NCBI GenBank assembly: GCA_905116865.2
Contig: CAJHNH020007924.1
Location: 246,001 to 310,000 of the forward strand
Reading direction: 5' to 3'
Source of the DNA: Candidula unifasciata
Taxonomy: Eukaryota; Mollusca; Gastropoda; Stylommatophora; Geomitridae
DNA length: 64,000 nt
Made by a program: the position numbers and the translations under genes. Below are positions 1 through 11,076 of this stretch, piece by piece; position 1 is the stretch's first letter, and each line of letters begins with the position of its first letter. Under the pieces are notes generated by a model. That model worked only from the letters and a program-made list of their open reading frames with translations, did not search any database and was not told where the DNA came from.

Positions 1-50
1 TTACCAGCCTGCATCAGTCAACAGATATGTCATCTACAACAGAGATGAAG
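1..50 (+). CDS. Partial exon 1: fucolectin-like domain, first half (3' end only)
   Basis: The window opens inside an exon. Read from base 2 it encodes a peptide ending VNRYVIYNRDE, followed by a consensus GTATGT donor at 51; one base (g) is left over, so the exon ends in phase 1. The same position of the complete lectin domain at 18388-18606 reads VNRYVLYNRAL, which identifies this as the end of the first exon of an F-type lectin (fucolectin/pentraxin-like, FTP) domain. The start of the exon, and of the gene, lies outside the window. Confidence 0.85.
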
Positions 51-200
51 GTATGTTTGTGTTACCTCTTAATTGACCCTTTTAAATAATTAATGGCTGT
101 TGAAATGAAAGTGCATATTAGATTAACATATATCTGGGCTGTAAATAACTAATGAAGTCATGTATTGTCTTTACAAATTAAGACAAATGTTTATTACCTA

Positions 201-630
201 CTGGCGGGATGTTGACCACATCACCCACCGAGTGCTGATCGGTTTATAAAATATAGGTCTGCCCTAAAAGTAAAAGTAAAGTCAGGAAAGGTGAACTAGC
301 GTCATTGCACACGGTTATAAACCATAAATGCTCTGCCACCAGTACGGACAACTGATAAGAAACTGTCCGCCTGTGTCGCCGTCTGCACACAACTTTGTAG
401 CTACAGCGACGGTCCTCCATTTACTTAGAGTGTCAACTCTGGTATCCATTTCCTAGAGGGCGGGTGAAGCCTGGGAACCGCCTGGTTTTGAACACCAGCC
501 ATGTGCTGCAGTAAATCACATTTGGATTTGAAAGTGAGTCTCCTATCAACTATGCTAACGCAGCCCCTAAGGTCTGCCCTAAATGCCCAATATGCCTTTA
601 GAGGTGGAAAAGGGTCCTTTACTTTACTTA
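201..630 (+). mobile_element. SINE family 1 copy, split by a nested SINE
   Basis: Bases 201-268 and 570-630 together match the 3' two-thirds of the SINE at 48121: GATGTTGACCACATCACCCA, then ATAGGTCTGCCCTAAA, then TGCCCAATATGCC and the terminal GGTCCTTTACTTTA. The tRNA-like head is missing. It is interrupted by the SINE at 269-569. Confidence 0.8.
269..569 (-). mobile_element. SINE family 2 copy (301 bp) nested in SINE family 1
   Basis: The insertion is flanked by an exact 14-bp duplication, AGGTCTGCCCTAAA (255-268 and 570-583). Read on the minus strand it has a tRNA-like head with a B-box-like TTTCAAATCC, then GCGACACAGGCGGACAGTTT and an AGTAAAAGT-complement tail. The whole length matches a + strand copy at 20686-20965. 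The intact duplication implies a fairly recent insertion. Confidence 0.88.
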
Positions 631-1153
631 TTTTAGGTATATTACCAATAACAGATGTGGTATGTTTGCAGTATCTATAAAATATAGGGGGAGGCATGGT
701 TCTGTTATTGTGAAGCTTGAATGGAGAAGACAAACAACAGATTGCCCAATTTATTGCCTGGCATATTTAACTATCACAACTGCCTGAGTGTCACAAATAT
801 GTTTGTGACACTGGCAAAAATAGCTCTCCGGCAGACAGCAGATGGGAAAAGTAGACGTGGATGACCTAAGGAAACCTGGAGAAGGACAATAAAACGGGAA
901 ATGAAGGAATGTAAACTGACATGGGATACCATGGACAGAAAAGCAGCAGACCGGCAGCAATGGAGATCACTTGTGAATGCCTTATGTGTCAACAACGACA
1001 TGAAGAGGATATAGAAGATATTTCACTGTATCTCATAGGTGCATACTGCAGCAACAGTTGATTAAAATGAAGCAAATAAATGAATCATTCGAGCTGAAAC
1101 ACAAAATCTACTACATTCAGAAACTTTCTGTCACCAAGCTAAATTGTTTCTGT

Positions 1154-1200
1154 AGTATGCACCTTATGGGATACAGCGAAATATGCCAGGCAGTAAATGG
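1154..1200 (+). repeat. Unclassified short dispersed repeat
   Basis: A block of about 47 bp (AGTATGCACC, GATACAGCGAAATATGCCAG, GCAGTAAAT) recurs at 36446-36495 and 39579-39629, each in a different intron. The flanks do not match, so it is a dispersed repeat fragment. Class unknown. Confidence 0.6.
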
Positions 1201-2298
1201 TATAATGTATTGTGTGTGTGTTTTCTTTGCTCATATTTGCAACAGAAAAACATTGTTTTGATTCATGAAGTTATCAATCGGTGTTCCAAATTCATTGCAA
1301 ACAGGCCATCCCATAATTGCTCCGTTCCTGTGCCAGTGACAACCACACAAAATGCCCTTCACTGTCGCATGTTAAAATTCAAGCACAGTAGTCCCAGCAA
1401 ATTCTAACAGCTCACACATGCATCAGATGTATGAGGAAGCACCAAAGTTGTCAGCACCAATACTAACAGTCCACAGTTCCCAGTTTATTGAAGCAGCAGT
1501 CATTATAAACCAGCCGGTGCACATGCATTACTATATAAGGCACACCACTAATTCTATGGCAACCAGTCACTCGCAGTTGTAGGATATGCAGTTTACAACT
1601 CACCTCCAGTGTACAGACAAGCATTCCAAATGAAATCCAAAGCTCACATGGTTGCACCATAAGCTGGCCAACACATTAGGACATGTCTACATTATCAATC
1701 ACAGATAAAGGTCTGTTGTATTATCTATAACACATGAAGGAATGTGTATGTGTGTACATGTGCATGCGTACATGTGTGAGTATCTGCGTGTGTGAGCGTA
1801 TAAAACAATTTAAGATATGTCTACATTATCAGTAATAGTTAAAGACATGTATGTATTTTATATAGTTAGTTAGCTAGTCGTTACGGTTCCGTCATCACAG
1901 CAAATGAGCTTGGCCCATAATTGCTCAACCGTCTATGCCAGTGATTCCAGTCACAAACTGAGTCAGATACGCTAGATACTTCAGGTGAATGCTGTAGCCA
2001 TACAAAGTGTCCTCAGTCAGCAAAGCACGCACGATTGTATCTGGCAAACCATAAGGTGCATGCCTCCTTAAACACACTGCGAGACCAGGCGTCATCGCTG
2101 AAAATTAACTTCATTCAACGAATAGCTGGGCGATGAGTAGACTAAAACTATTCCTGACCATTCTCCACATGTCCTTGGCCAAGTTGCAGCCACGGCCAGC
2201 AAATAAATAGAAGCCATAGCACACGCCTTGTCCAGGTACACAACGAAGAAAAATACACCACCCATCATTGCTATTATGTACGAATCTGGAACTCAGTC

Positions 2299-3655
2299 GT
2301 GGCGCGGTGATTTCGGTCACAGGCATGAGGGGAATGTTAAGTCTGATGTGATGTGTATAAGGAGATATTCCGTACCCCACTCGGGCGCCAGTCCTTCACT
2401 GTTCTGGTTCTACGGAACCTCATGCAAGACTCCTGCTGCACGTCCCCGTCGTGCACCACGGATAATGTCTCAAAGGAGCATTAACAGAGTTGGTAGGGGA
2501 TTTCGGAGCTGGCGGCCCCTAGAGGTGTAGTGTCCTTTCTGGCTCTCACCAGCCCGCGCCCAAACGCATGGGTGAAAAGTCTAACAAAACTCATTCGGAA
2601 CATGAGTAAGGATTGCTTGCCAAATGTACCATCAAATGACAACTCTCGGTTAAAATTCGGGAGCGAATGGAAAACTGTGCTGCTGAGACTCAACCCTGAC
2701 CGAGAGATTTACCCGCACCAAGACGAGTAACATCTCTTGTGGGGGATTTCTCGCAGCAAGATCCTACCTACGTACATCCTCTGTCAATCCTCAGTGTCGT
2801 CGTCACCCTACTGAGGTACACCACGGCAGCAGCTTTTTATCTGCTGACTAGGAAATAATGTCCGACAAAGTTAAAGCCAACGGCACACATGCAAGCTCAA
2901 AGTCCGATGATCATAATTCGTACCGATTAGGAAAAAGTCCAAATGTCTGTATCCACTAATCCCACTCGCCCGAGTGTTGGGACCAAACAGGTGAAGCCAC
3001 GTCTGACGCATTTTGCTTCCCCACTCTGTCGTGCTAAGGGCACAGCTGAAACAACGTTCAAGGTGTCTACCGTACGATGAAAAGAATGTACCTATTTGTG
3101 TGGCCAAAAAATCCTTGACCTGCGGGCTGCTCCCCGCTGATCTCCGGAGAGCGCAGCCTTGTAGCGCGGGAAGCTCAATACACGGTTGAGAGGTTAAGCA
3201 GTCATGGGCAGTACGTGGCGATTCCTTGGGTGAGCCCAGAACCAGAGCATCATGTGTCGGCTCTGCATTTATGGAAGACTCTTTGGATGGCGGGGAATGC
3301 CCATGATCTGCTCCTGCCTTGCCTTGAGGGCTGACAACTCTACCTAGGGCTGCCTTAAGGAGGATATTCTGGGGGCCACACCTGTTAAAGGTCAAAGAGG
3401 ACACCACACAAATGAGGCAACATCTCGACCCACACAAAACAATGGCCACAGTCAACCTAGAAATAGGCTTGACGTCTTCCCTCGAAGTCGGAGTACATCT
3501 GCCGGAGAGGCGGGGAACTGCAAACAAATAAGCCAGTAAAACGGATGTACACGCAAAACTCAGGTCAAGGTAAAAACCAAAAGTCCATTTGGATGAACAA
3601 CCGCAACTTACTGCCGGAATTCACAGCCGGTGAACAAGAAGAAGAAGAAGAAGAA
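2299..3655 (+). mobile_element. 1.36-kb GAA-tailed retroposon, full-length copy 1
   Basis: It starts GTGGCGCGGTGATTTCGGTC and ends CACAGCCGGTGAAC plus a (GAA)n tail. It is flanked by an exact 11-bp duplication GGAACTCAGTC (2288-2298 and 3656-3666). It carries a single copy of the roughly 84-bp unit (about 2774-2855) that is triplicated in copy 2. No convincing protein is encoded: a 218-codon open stretch lies antisense to the tail and is not kept in the other copies. The A-rich tail and duplication indicate LINE-driven mobilisation; I do not recognise the family. Confidence 0.85.
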
Positions 3656-4042
3656 GGAACTCAGTCAATAACCAATAATCACAACTCATAGTACCACCAG
3701 GAGCACTAAACTCAGTAGCTCTGGCTGCAAACCGGACTTCCACAGTCTTGCAACATTGAAACTGGAGCAGAAACGGCAACGAGAACGGTCAACATAAGTC
3801 AAGTTCTCAACCGTCATCCATTCCCTATCAATATCGGAATCGGAAGTTAAAAAAAAACCTCTTCGTTTGCTGCTGAAGATGGGGACGAAACACTTATTGG
3901 CGCGTTTCAGGTGCTCTGATGTCAATTCCTAATATAGCATTCAACATCTTTTAATATTATTTCAGAAGAACTAAGTACCTGTGTGTCCGCCCAAATAACA
4001 ATGGTGCTAGCTCTCTAAATATATGACAACACACTTCTGCAG

Positions 4043-4261
4043 GTGTCCATGTAGATGAGCGACTACAAGGGTTTCAGCTGATAAGTTATGACCCAGCTGG
4101 AGCAAAAGTGTTTCAGTTCGTTGACACAGCACCCACTGAACAGAAAGTCTACACAGTGACCTCACTGGCTACAGAGATACAGACTGTCGATATCCGTGCC
4201 AAAAAGGCTGACAGATATGGCCAGACCATTGTCACTCTCTGTGAGGTGGAAGTGTTTGGTG
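4043..4261 (+). CDS. Exon 2: fucolectin-like domain, second half
   Basis: This 219-base exon (73 codons, phase 1 to 1) has acceptor TTCTGCAG and donor GTGAGT. It continues exon 1 with GVHVDERLQGFQL and ends LCEVEVFGG, a C-terminal strand typical of eel-fucolectin-type domains, which bind fucosylated glycans and usually act in innate recognition. It has the same length and layout as the exon at 20156-20374, so the two are paralogous halves. I cannot verify the sugar- and calcium-binding residues by eye, so glycan binding is inferred from family. Confidence 0.88.
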
Positions 4262-4699
4262 GTGAGTAGTTAAAACTGGCATCGATGGTGATAATCATCA
4301 TTATAGCTGACTATCATTATCACACTCTGTGAGGTGCAAGTATGTGGTGGTGCTGGGTAGTTAATACTGGCTTGGAAAGATCACTATAGATCAGTAGACC
4401 ATGCTGTAATTGCTTATTTTATGTGTAACTGAGGTTTGATTTATCATGCCAGTAATTTAATTTAAAAAAAAAGTTAAGGCTGTTTAGAGCAACAAATCTA
4501 AAATTTGTATAAAATAGTTAATACAACTGAGCAAGATCAGCTTTCAGAGTTCTTTGGTCATCCACTAATGGAGCTGTAGTTATAATCAGACATAGTAGCA
4601 ACTGATTACTGTATCTTTAATATAAATTACTGTAGCCATCAGTCATATAGGACTGACCCCAGGAAACAGTAATTTGTAATTAGTGCCCGGAACTGTCTT

Positions 4700-4925
4700 G
4701 TCGAAGGATTAGATCCACTTACAAAAATTGTCTCAAGTTATCACATCTACTTACAATAATTGTCTCAAGTTATTAGATCCACTTACAATAATTGTCTCAA
4801 GTTATTAGAATCAGACACAATAATTGTCTAAAGTTATAAGATTCACACACAATAATTGTTTCAAGTTATTAGATCCACACACAATAATTGTCTCAAGGTG
4901 TTATATCCACTCACAGTAATTGAAC
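4700..4925 (+). repeat. Minisatellite, about 33-bp unit, about 6 copies
   Basis: Repeats of ACAATAATTGTCTCAAGTTA followed by TTAGATCCACTT-like sequence, with drift between units. It lies in the intron between exons 2 and 3. Confidence 0.85.
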
Positions 4926-5407
4926 TACTATTTGCAAAAATCAGTGTCTGTTCTTGGGACAGGATAAAGGAGGAAAAGGAGAGAGAGGTTGGGGGTGGAG
5001 AAAAGACTACAAGACTACTCTAATAGGTTATAAATTTAATTTGCAGAAGATCTAACATGAAATAACAAATACAACTAAAACTGAAACAATGCAGGTCAAT
5101 AGAATTCCTAGTCTGTTGTATATATTTTTACTGGCTGAAGTATGATAAATAATTTAAATATCTATGAAATATATTCTCTGAGGGCAGCAGAATAAATTAG
5201 GGAGAAAGGCTGTGGAGGGATGAATAAGATGTCAAAGGGCCAGTGCATTTTATAAAAACGGATAATTAATTTACATTATTAAGCCATCCAGATATAAATA
5301 TGACAGCCAGGAAACAGACTGTAAACATTAGGGAAGACTCAGCTATGTAAAAGTAACATATGTAAGTCAAGATGCCTAAAGAAAATCGCCAATTTAACCA
5401 GCTAAGA

Positions 5408-6761
5408 GTGGCGCGGTGATTTATGTCACAGGCGTGAGGGGAAGTTAAGTCCAACATGATGTGTATAAGGAGATACTCCGTACGTCACTCGGGCGCCAGT
5501 CCTTTACTATCCTGGTTGTACGGAACCTCACGCAAGACCCCTACAGCACGTCCTCGTCGTGCGCCACGGATAATGTCTCAAATGAGCATTAACAGAGCTG
5601 TCAGGGGATCTCGGAGTTTGGCGGCCCCCAGAGGTGATGTGTCCTTGTGGCTCTCACCAGCCCGCCCCCAAACGCTTGGGTGAAAAATGTTATCAAAACT
5701 CATTAGGAACATGAGTAGGTTCGACAAAAGTACAGCTAAAATCACAACCCTTGGTTAAAAGACTGCTGAGTAAAGAGAACATTGCTCAATGCTCATCCTC
5801 GGTTAATTCTCAGTGTCGTCGTCACCGCGCTGAGATGCAACACAACAGAAACCATACATGGGCTGGCCATCCTTGTGCATCCTCGGTTGGCCCTCAGTGT
5901 CGTCGTCACCGAGCTGAGGTGCACCACAACAGCAACCATCCATAGGCTGGCCAGTCACGTACATCCTCGGTTAACCCTCAGTGTCGTCGTCACCGCGCTG
6001 GGGTACACCACAACAGCAACCATCCATCGGATGGCTAAGCCTAAATGTCCGACAAAACTAGATCATACGGATCAAAATCTGACCATCAAAATTTGCACTG
6101 AAATGCAAAAGGCCGAATGTCCATACCCAAAGACCCCACTCGCCTGAGTGTTGGGACAAAACTGATAACGATATGCCTGATTCAGGATGTGAAATTCTGC
6201 CGGGCTAATGTACCTATCTGTGTGGTCACAAAAGTCCAAAACCAACGGGCTGCTCCCCGCTGACTTCCAGAGGGCGCAGCCCCTGTCGAGCGGGAGGCCT
6301 GATACGGTTGTGAGGTTAAGCAGGCATTGCAGGACGTGACGATTCCTTGGGTGAGCCCAGAACCAGAGCGCCATGTGCCGGCTCTGCATGCATGGAAGCC
6401 TCCTTGGATGGCGGGGAATGCCCATGATCTGCCCCTGCCTTCCCTTGAGGGCCAACTGTTCCACAGGGGGTTGCCCCAAAGGGGTACTCCGGGGGCAATA
6501 CCTGCGGCGAAGGAGACAAGGCGGACACCACACAAATCAGGCAGTCTCGACCCACACAAAACAATGGCCACAGTCACCCTAGAAATAGGCCTGACGTCTT
6601 CCTTCGAAGTCGGCGTACAGCTGCCCAAGAGGCAGGGAAATTAAAAACGGTTGTACACGCAAAAATCAGGTCCAGGTGAAGGCCAAAAGTCCAAGCGGAC
6701 GATTAACCGGGACCTTCCACTGGAATTCACAGCCGGTGTCCGATGAAAAAAAAAAAAAAAA
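5408..6761 (+). mobile_element. 1.36-kb retroposon, full-length copy 2
   Basis: It begins at the same base as copy 1 (GTGGCGCGGTGAT) and ends GCCGGTGTCCGATG plus poly(A). The flanking duplication CCAGCTAAGA is at 5398-5407 and 6763-6772. Matching 5' ends in two independent insertions show this is the true start of the element. It differs from copy 1 by three tandem 84-bp units instead of one. Confidence 0.85.
5797..6045 (+). repeat. 84-bp VNTR inside retroposon copy 2 (3 units)
   Basis: Three head-to-tail units, each starting CATCCTCGGTT and containing CTCAGTGTCGTCGTCACC, then a CACAACAG block and a GGCTGG or GGATGG end. Copy 1 has one unit at the same place (about 2774-2855). Confidence 0.85.
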
Positions 6762-7236
6762 CCCAGCTAAGACAGAGTGAGAAATTATGCTATCAGACAA
6801 GAGTGAGAAATTATACTTTGAAATAACATCTTGCACCAGTTATTGAGAATCAGAAGATCAAATTGGTTCATCATGTTATTAGAATGCTTCCACAATACTT
6901 ACCCACACAAATGACACACCTAGAAAGATGTGACCTGAGAGCAACATGGTGACCAAAGAGATGTACGAATGGTGTTAAAGACAAAATACATTCACATGCT
7001 ACCTATTTAGCCTTGGATGGTAAAACATTTATCCCTAAGGCAAAAATGAAAGGTAATGATGATATTGAACAATCTTGTCATTTACTTTACTATAATATTT
7101 ATTATATCCACAAACCATGCAGTGTATAGATTATCAGTAAATAGCATGTGATTTAAAGTATCTATCAAAAACACATTATGCAGCGTATCCCAAAATTATG
7201 TTCAACTGATTATACACACTGGCTCCATGTCCCCAG

Positions 7237-7380
7237 ATTCTGTGTGTGAGCCAGGCCGGTTTGGTCGGAACTGTGAACACAAATGTAACTGTGCAGACAG
7301 CAATGAGACCTGCTTTGTTAGTACCGGCGGATGTCCTTCTGGCTGCCCTTCTGGCTTTCAAGGGGAAAGTTGCAGTGAAG
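7237..7380 (+). CDS. Exon 3: EGF-like domain following the first lectin domain
   Basis: This 144-base exon (48 codons, phase 1 to 1) has acceptor TCCCCAG and donor GTAATA. It has eight cysteines: DSVCEPGRFGRNC, then CNC, then CPSGCPSGFQGESC. The pattern is the MEGF/scavenger-receptor-F type of EGF repeat, an extracellular disulphide-bonded module. Its closest in-window relative is the exon at 23045, which also directly follows a lectin domain. The reading frame is open and there is no sign of decay. Confidence 0.9.
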
Positions 7381-7542
7381 GTAATAACAGCATCACCATC
7401 ATCCCTTTGATCTTAATAATGTGAGAAAAACAGCTGCCATTAATGCCGAACTCAACAGATATTGCTGGGCTACAGGAAGAAAACCACTCTTCTGTATGAC
7501 TGTGAAACAGTTGACTGTTTTTTTCCACCAGAATAAATGACT

Positions 7543-8005
7543 GAACAGCTTTCACTTGTGATGCCTAAGAAGAATGAATGGCATTAAGTGACAGGATAAG
7601 ATCACAAATGCTGAGGTACCGAAAGAGCAGGTATCACAACAGTTTTTTCAATATTAAGCCTCCGAAGGTTCAAGTGGCTAGGCCAAACTTGAAGGATGGA
7701 GGATGGTAGAGTCTTTAAGGACATCCTCTAAGAGGAACTACAGATGGGTAGAAGATGTCTAGGTTGGCCTCTGCTGTGATATAAAGATGTTTATAAGTGG
7801 ACATGAGTAATACATGTATTGAGGGGACTGATGGGAAAAAAATGCCATGGACTGTGTTGCAAGATGGAAAAAAAGAGGGGGGGGGGGGGTGGGAATTAGG
7901 AAATAAATGTGAATAAAGGAGAGAATTATTGCAGATAGGCAGAGTGCTGACCATCTGAGAAAAAGCTTACTAAAGACATGCAATGGAAACAGTGGTCCTC
8001 AAATC
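7543..8005 (+). mobile_element. LINE fragment (C-terminal part of ORF2), degraded
   Basis: Translated in pieces, this resembles the post-RT region of non-LTR retrotransposons (MPKK/INGIK, then RLRWLG-like, then KWRG-like segments). It aligns at DNA level with 33000-33430, where the protein pattern is clearer. Stops and frameshifts throughout. Confidence 0.65.
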
Positions 8006-8097
8006 CCATACTCTAATTGTTGAAGACTTTTTCTTAAGTGGAGTAGGTCTTAATAGTTACACTCACTGTCGCTACAGGCTGTGATGCCTCCCTGTCA

Positions 8098-9208
8098 TCA
8101 TCATCATCATCAGGTGCCTTGCCGACTGGCGTGGGCGATCGTGTATCTCCATAATCTGCGATCTCCTGCAGCATGTATCAGTTCGTGTGCCGATACACCT
8201 CCATGCCATGCAACAAGACTGTCAAGCATCTTCTCTCGTTGTCTTCCTCTATCCCTCCTTCCACAGATCTTTTCAGTGGTCACAACATGTTCTAATTTCC
8301 CTCTTCTCATAACATGGCCGAAAAATGATGACTGTCTCCTTCTGATGTCTGTGATAAGTTGTCTTCGGGCTCCCGCCTCTTTCAAAACATCTTGGTTGCT
8401 CTTTTTGGCTTTCCAAGGTATTCTAGGCATTCTTCTGTAAAACCACATCTCTGAGGCCTCTAAAAATTGTTTGGCCTGCTTACCGATTGTCCAGGAATTA
8501 CAGCCATATGTTAAAACTGGATGTATGTAGCAAGCAAGAATTTTTATTCTAACTCTCAATGACAAGGATATATTGCACAAGATGTTTTTCATTTTATAAA
8601 AATGCAGTTTTTGCGTGTCCAATTCTGTTTCTTATTTCAGTTATGCATCTTCCGTCTGATGTTATCCATGTGCCCAGATACTTAAATTTTTGTACTTGTC
8701 CTAAAATAACACCATTGACTTTTATTATACATTTAGGAATAATTTGTTTCTTTGATACTACCATTACTTCTGTCTTCCCATTATTCAAACTGAGGCCCAT
8801 TCTTCCACTTTCTAACACCACAATGTCTATCATTTCCTGTAATTCTTTCTGACTTGTTGCTATCAACACTGTGTCATCAGCATAACATAAATTGTTTATA
8901 TTGTGCCCACCAACCACAATTCCAGGCAAACCAATTAAAGATCTCATTATATATACACTGTGTATTGAAAACAAATCAGGTGACAGTACACATCCTTGTT
9001 GTACGCCCCTCTTTATGCTTTGAAATGTACCTAAACAGTTGTTAATTCTTATAGCTGCTGTTTGCTGCCAATACATATTCTTTATTATTCGTAGATTTTT
9101 CCCATCAATGTTTAATTTTTCTAACAGTTTGATTACTTCTTCGTGCTTCACACAGTCAAATGCTTTTGTATAGTCTATACTCCCTGTAGCACAATTTAAC
9201 ACTATCAT
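8098..9208 (-). mobile_element. 5'-truncated LINE: reverse transcriptase and C-terminal region
   Basis: Read from 9208 down, it begins in the RT palm (DYTKAFDCVKHEE), then GVQQGCVLSPDLF, then the catalytic LCYADDTVLIATS box, KFKYLGTWIT, and after a frameshift near 8600 the segment ILACYIHPVLTYGCNSW. It continues RRQSSFFGHVMRRGKLEH and ends at a (TGA)n tail around 8098-8115. The endonuclease domain is absent. The well-kept RT boxes suggest a relatively young but dead insertion. Confidence 0.9.
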
Positions 9209-9229
9209 CTGGAAAGATGGAAGGTGCCA

Positions 9230-9345
9230 ACATCATCATTATCCCCATCAACAGAATTAGGATCTGTATTCATTAAAAGAATCAGCATCAGTATTATCAC
9301 CACTATAAGAATCAGCATCATTATTATCACCACCATCAGAAACAG
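9230..9345 (+). repeat. ATC-rich simple repeat
   Basis: Tandem ATCAGNATCA/ATTATCACCAC units. The related and longer array at 10100-10315 flanks the other side of the LINE fragment. Confidence 0.8.
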
Positions 9346-9359
9346 AAGCGTGGGACTGA

Positions 9360-10080
9360 CTTCCCCCACCTTCATAAAACTGTATCTCATCATGAAACAG
9401 ATATCTAAGCTTCGATAAGACAGAATACATGATAATAACTAGACAGGAAAAGGATAAAAACTCTATCCACATGCAAGTCGATAATATGAAAATCAAACGA
9501 ACGGAAACATATAAGTGCTTGGGTGCAAACTTCAACTTCTTCAACATGCTGAGAGAAGAAATACAATGTTGAATACTATCTGGAAATAAAGTATACTATG
9601 CTCTTCAACTACATGCTGCAGTTGATCATGGATTATAGAGAGGCATGATCGCCCACGCCAGTTGGCAAGGCACCTGATGATGATGATGATGCTCTTCAAC
9701 ATCTGCTGAAGTCAAACTGTCTGTCTCTCAACATAAAGATCAAAATACATAAAACGTTGAAAAGACCAGTTGTTTTATATGGCTCTAAAGCTTATTACAG
9801 GTTTTCAAAAACAGAGTCTTGAAACGAATCTTTGGACCCATCAAAGATACAAACAGCAGTAAATGGAGAGTGAAAAGCAACAACGAAATTCATAATCTGT
9901 TAAAATCACCACTGCTAACTGGCATCATGAGAGCTAATAGACTGAAATGGTTGGGGCAAACTGAAGGAATGTCAGATGACAGAGAAGTAAAACTGTATAC
10001 ACGAGGGAGATGAATGGTTGTAGACCATGAGGCAGATCAAGAGGATGATGAAGTGATAATTTCCTGACAGACCTGCTAAC
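9360..10080 (+). mobile_element. LINE ORF2 fragment of a second family
   Basis: Readable pieces include YKCLGANFNFFNML, IHKTLKRPVVLYGSKAYY and RANRLKWLGQTEGMSDD. The last matches 35171-35441. The reading frame is interrupted at 9610-9688 by a short foreign insertion and is flanked on both sides by ATC-rich simple repeats. Confidence 0.75.
9610..9688 (+). mobile_element. 79-bp extreme 3' end of a LINE, inserted with target duplication
   Basis: The segment matches the last 80 or so bases of the LINE at 8098-9208 (GATCGCCCACGCCAGTTGGC and the (TGA)n end), in the opposite orientation. It is flanked by an exact 12-bp duplication, ATGCTCTTCAAC (9598-9609 and 9689-9700). Confidence 0.88.
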
Positions 10081-10099
10081 ACTTGGTGTCACTAACTGG

Positions 10100-10315
10100 A
10101 AAGAGTATCAGTATTATCACCATCATCAGAATTAGTATCAGTATTATCACCAACATCAGAATCAGTATCAGTAATATCACCACCATCAGTATCAGTAATA
10201 TCACCACCATCAGAATCAGTATCAGTGTTATCACCAACATCAGTATCAGTATTATCACTACCATCAAAATCAGCATCAGTATTATCGCCATCAACATCAT
10301 CGTAATCATCACCAT
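10100..10315 (+). repeat. ATC-rich minisatellite
   Basis: Repeated ATCAGTATTATCACCANCAT units of roughly 15-27 bp, open in several frames and therefore giving spurious Asp/Thr- or Ile-rich open stretches. Confidence 0.85.
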
Positions 10316-10938
10316 CATACTTTTCACCCAAGCACAGATTTCTCAACATATCTACAACATGCCTTTTGGTGTTCACATTGGTATAGGATAGAACAGGTTT
10401 CTATTCTTGGTCAGAATGGGCTAAGGAACAACAGTAAGAGGATCTACTTCATTGCACCTTGTTTATCTCACATTTCTCTGCCATTTTGCACAGTATATAT
10501 AGCCATCTCCTGAGTGTCGACAAACTTTGTAGCTCCAGCTATGATTCCTATGGATCCCTGTAAAATCTGCACTCAACTGAACTGGACGATGAGGTCCTTG
10601 AAATGAAGCTTACCACAGAGCACTAGAAAATCACTTAACTGCTTAGCAATTGTAAACTGTAGTAGAATGAGCTAATGCCATAATTGGGTATGATGGGCAC
10701 CCACATGCATACACCTGGAAAACATTACTATCTGAATACTTAAAGAACTCATAACTACTTAGTCATTGCGAAATACACTTTATTGTAACCACAGTTCAGT
10801 AGCTTCACTACTGTAATGCCACCTAACAAGCTAGCTGTTATATATATACAATTATATAATAGGACAACAATAGAGCTTTTGTCATCGAATATATTATCTG
10901 AAATCTTTGTTGTGATCACTGTTGCAACTAACAACTAG

Positions 10939-11076
10939 TCTGCAAAAAGGGATGGTTTGGGACCAGTTGCCAGTACAAGTGTCACTGCCGACTTGATTTT
11001 TGTGAGTTTGTTGATGGATCGTGTACTCAGGGAGTCTCATGTGCAAGTGGTTGGTTCGGTCCAGCATGTCAGTATG
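10939..11076 (+). CDS. Exon 4: EGF-like domain (GWFGxxC type)
   Basis: This 138-base exon (46 codons, phase 1 to 1) has acceptor AACTAG and donor GTGAGT. It encodes VCKKGWFGTSCQYKCHC and later CASGWFGPACQYG, with eight cysteines in all. The GWFG-x2-C-QY repeat is common in large molluscan EGF/lectin receptors. The pyrimidine tract before the acceptor is weak, but frame, phase and cysteine spacing agree. Its upstream intron shares an ATAGGACAACAA motif with the introns before 21828 and 23045, suggesting these EGF exons share a duplication history. Confidence 0.85.

Noticed and set aside
2871..3527. 218-codon minus-strand open reading frame
   Set aside because: It lies antisense within retroposon copy 1. 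Copies 2 and 3 keep only broken versions in mixed frames, and the tail orientation shows the element is transcribed from the + strand.
8110..9208. Functional reverse transcriptase gene
   Set aside because: Truncated at the 5' end, frameshifted near 8600, and without an endonuclease domain.
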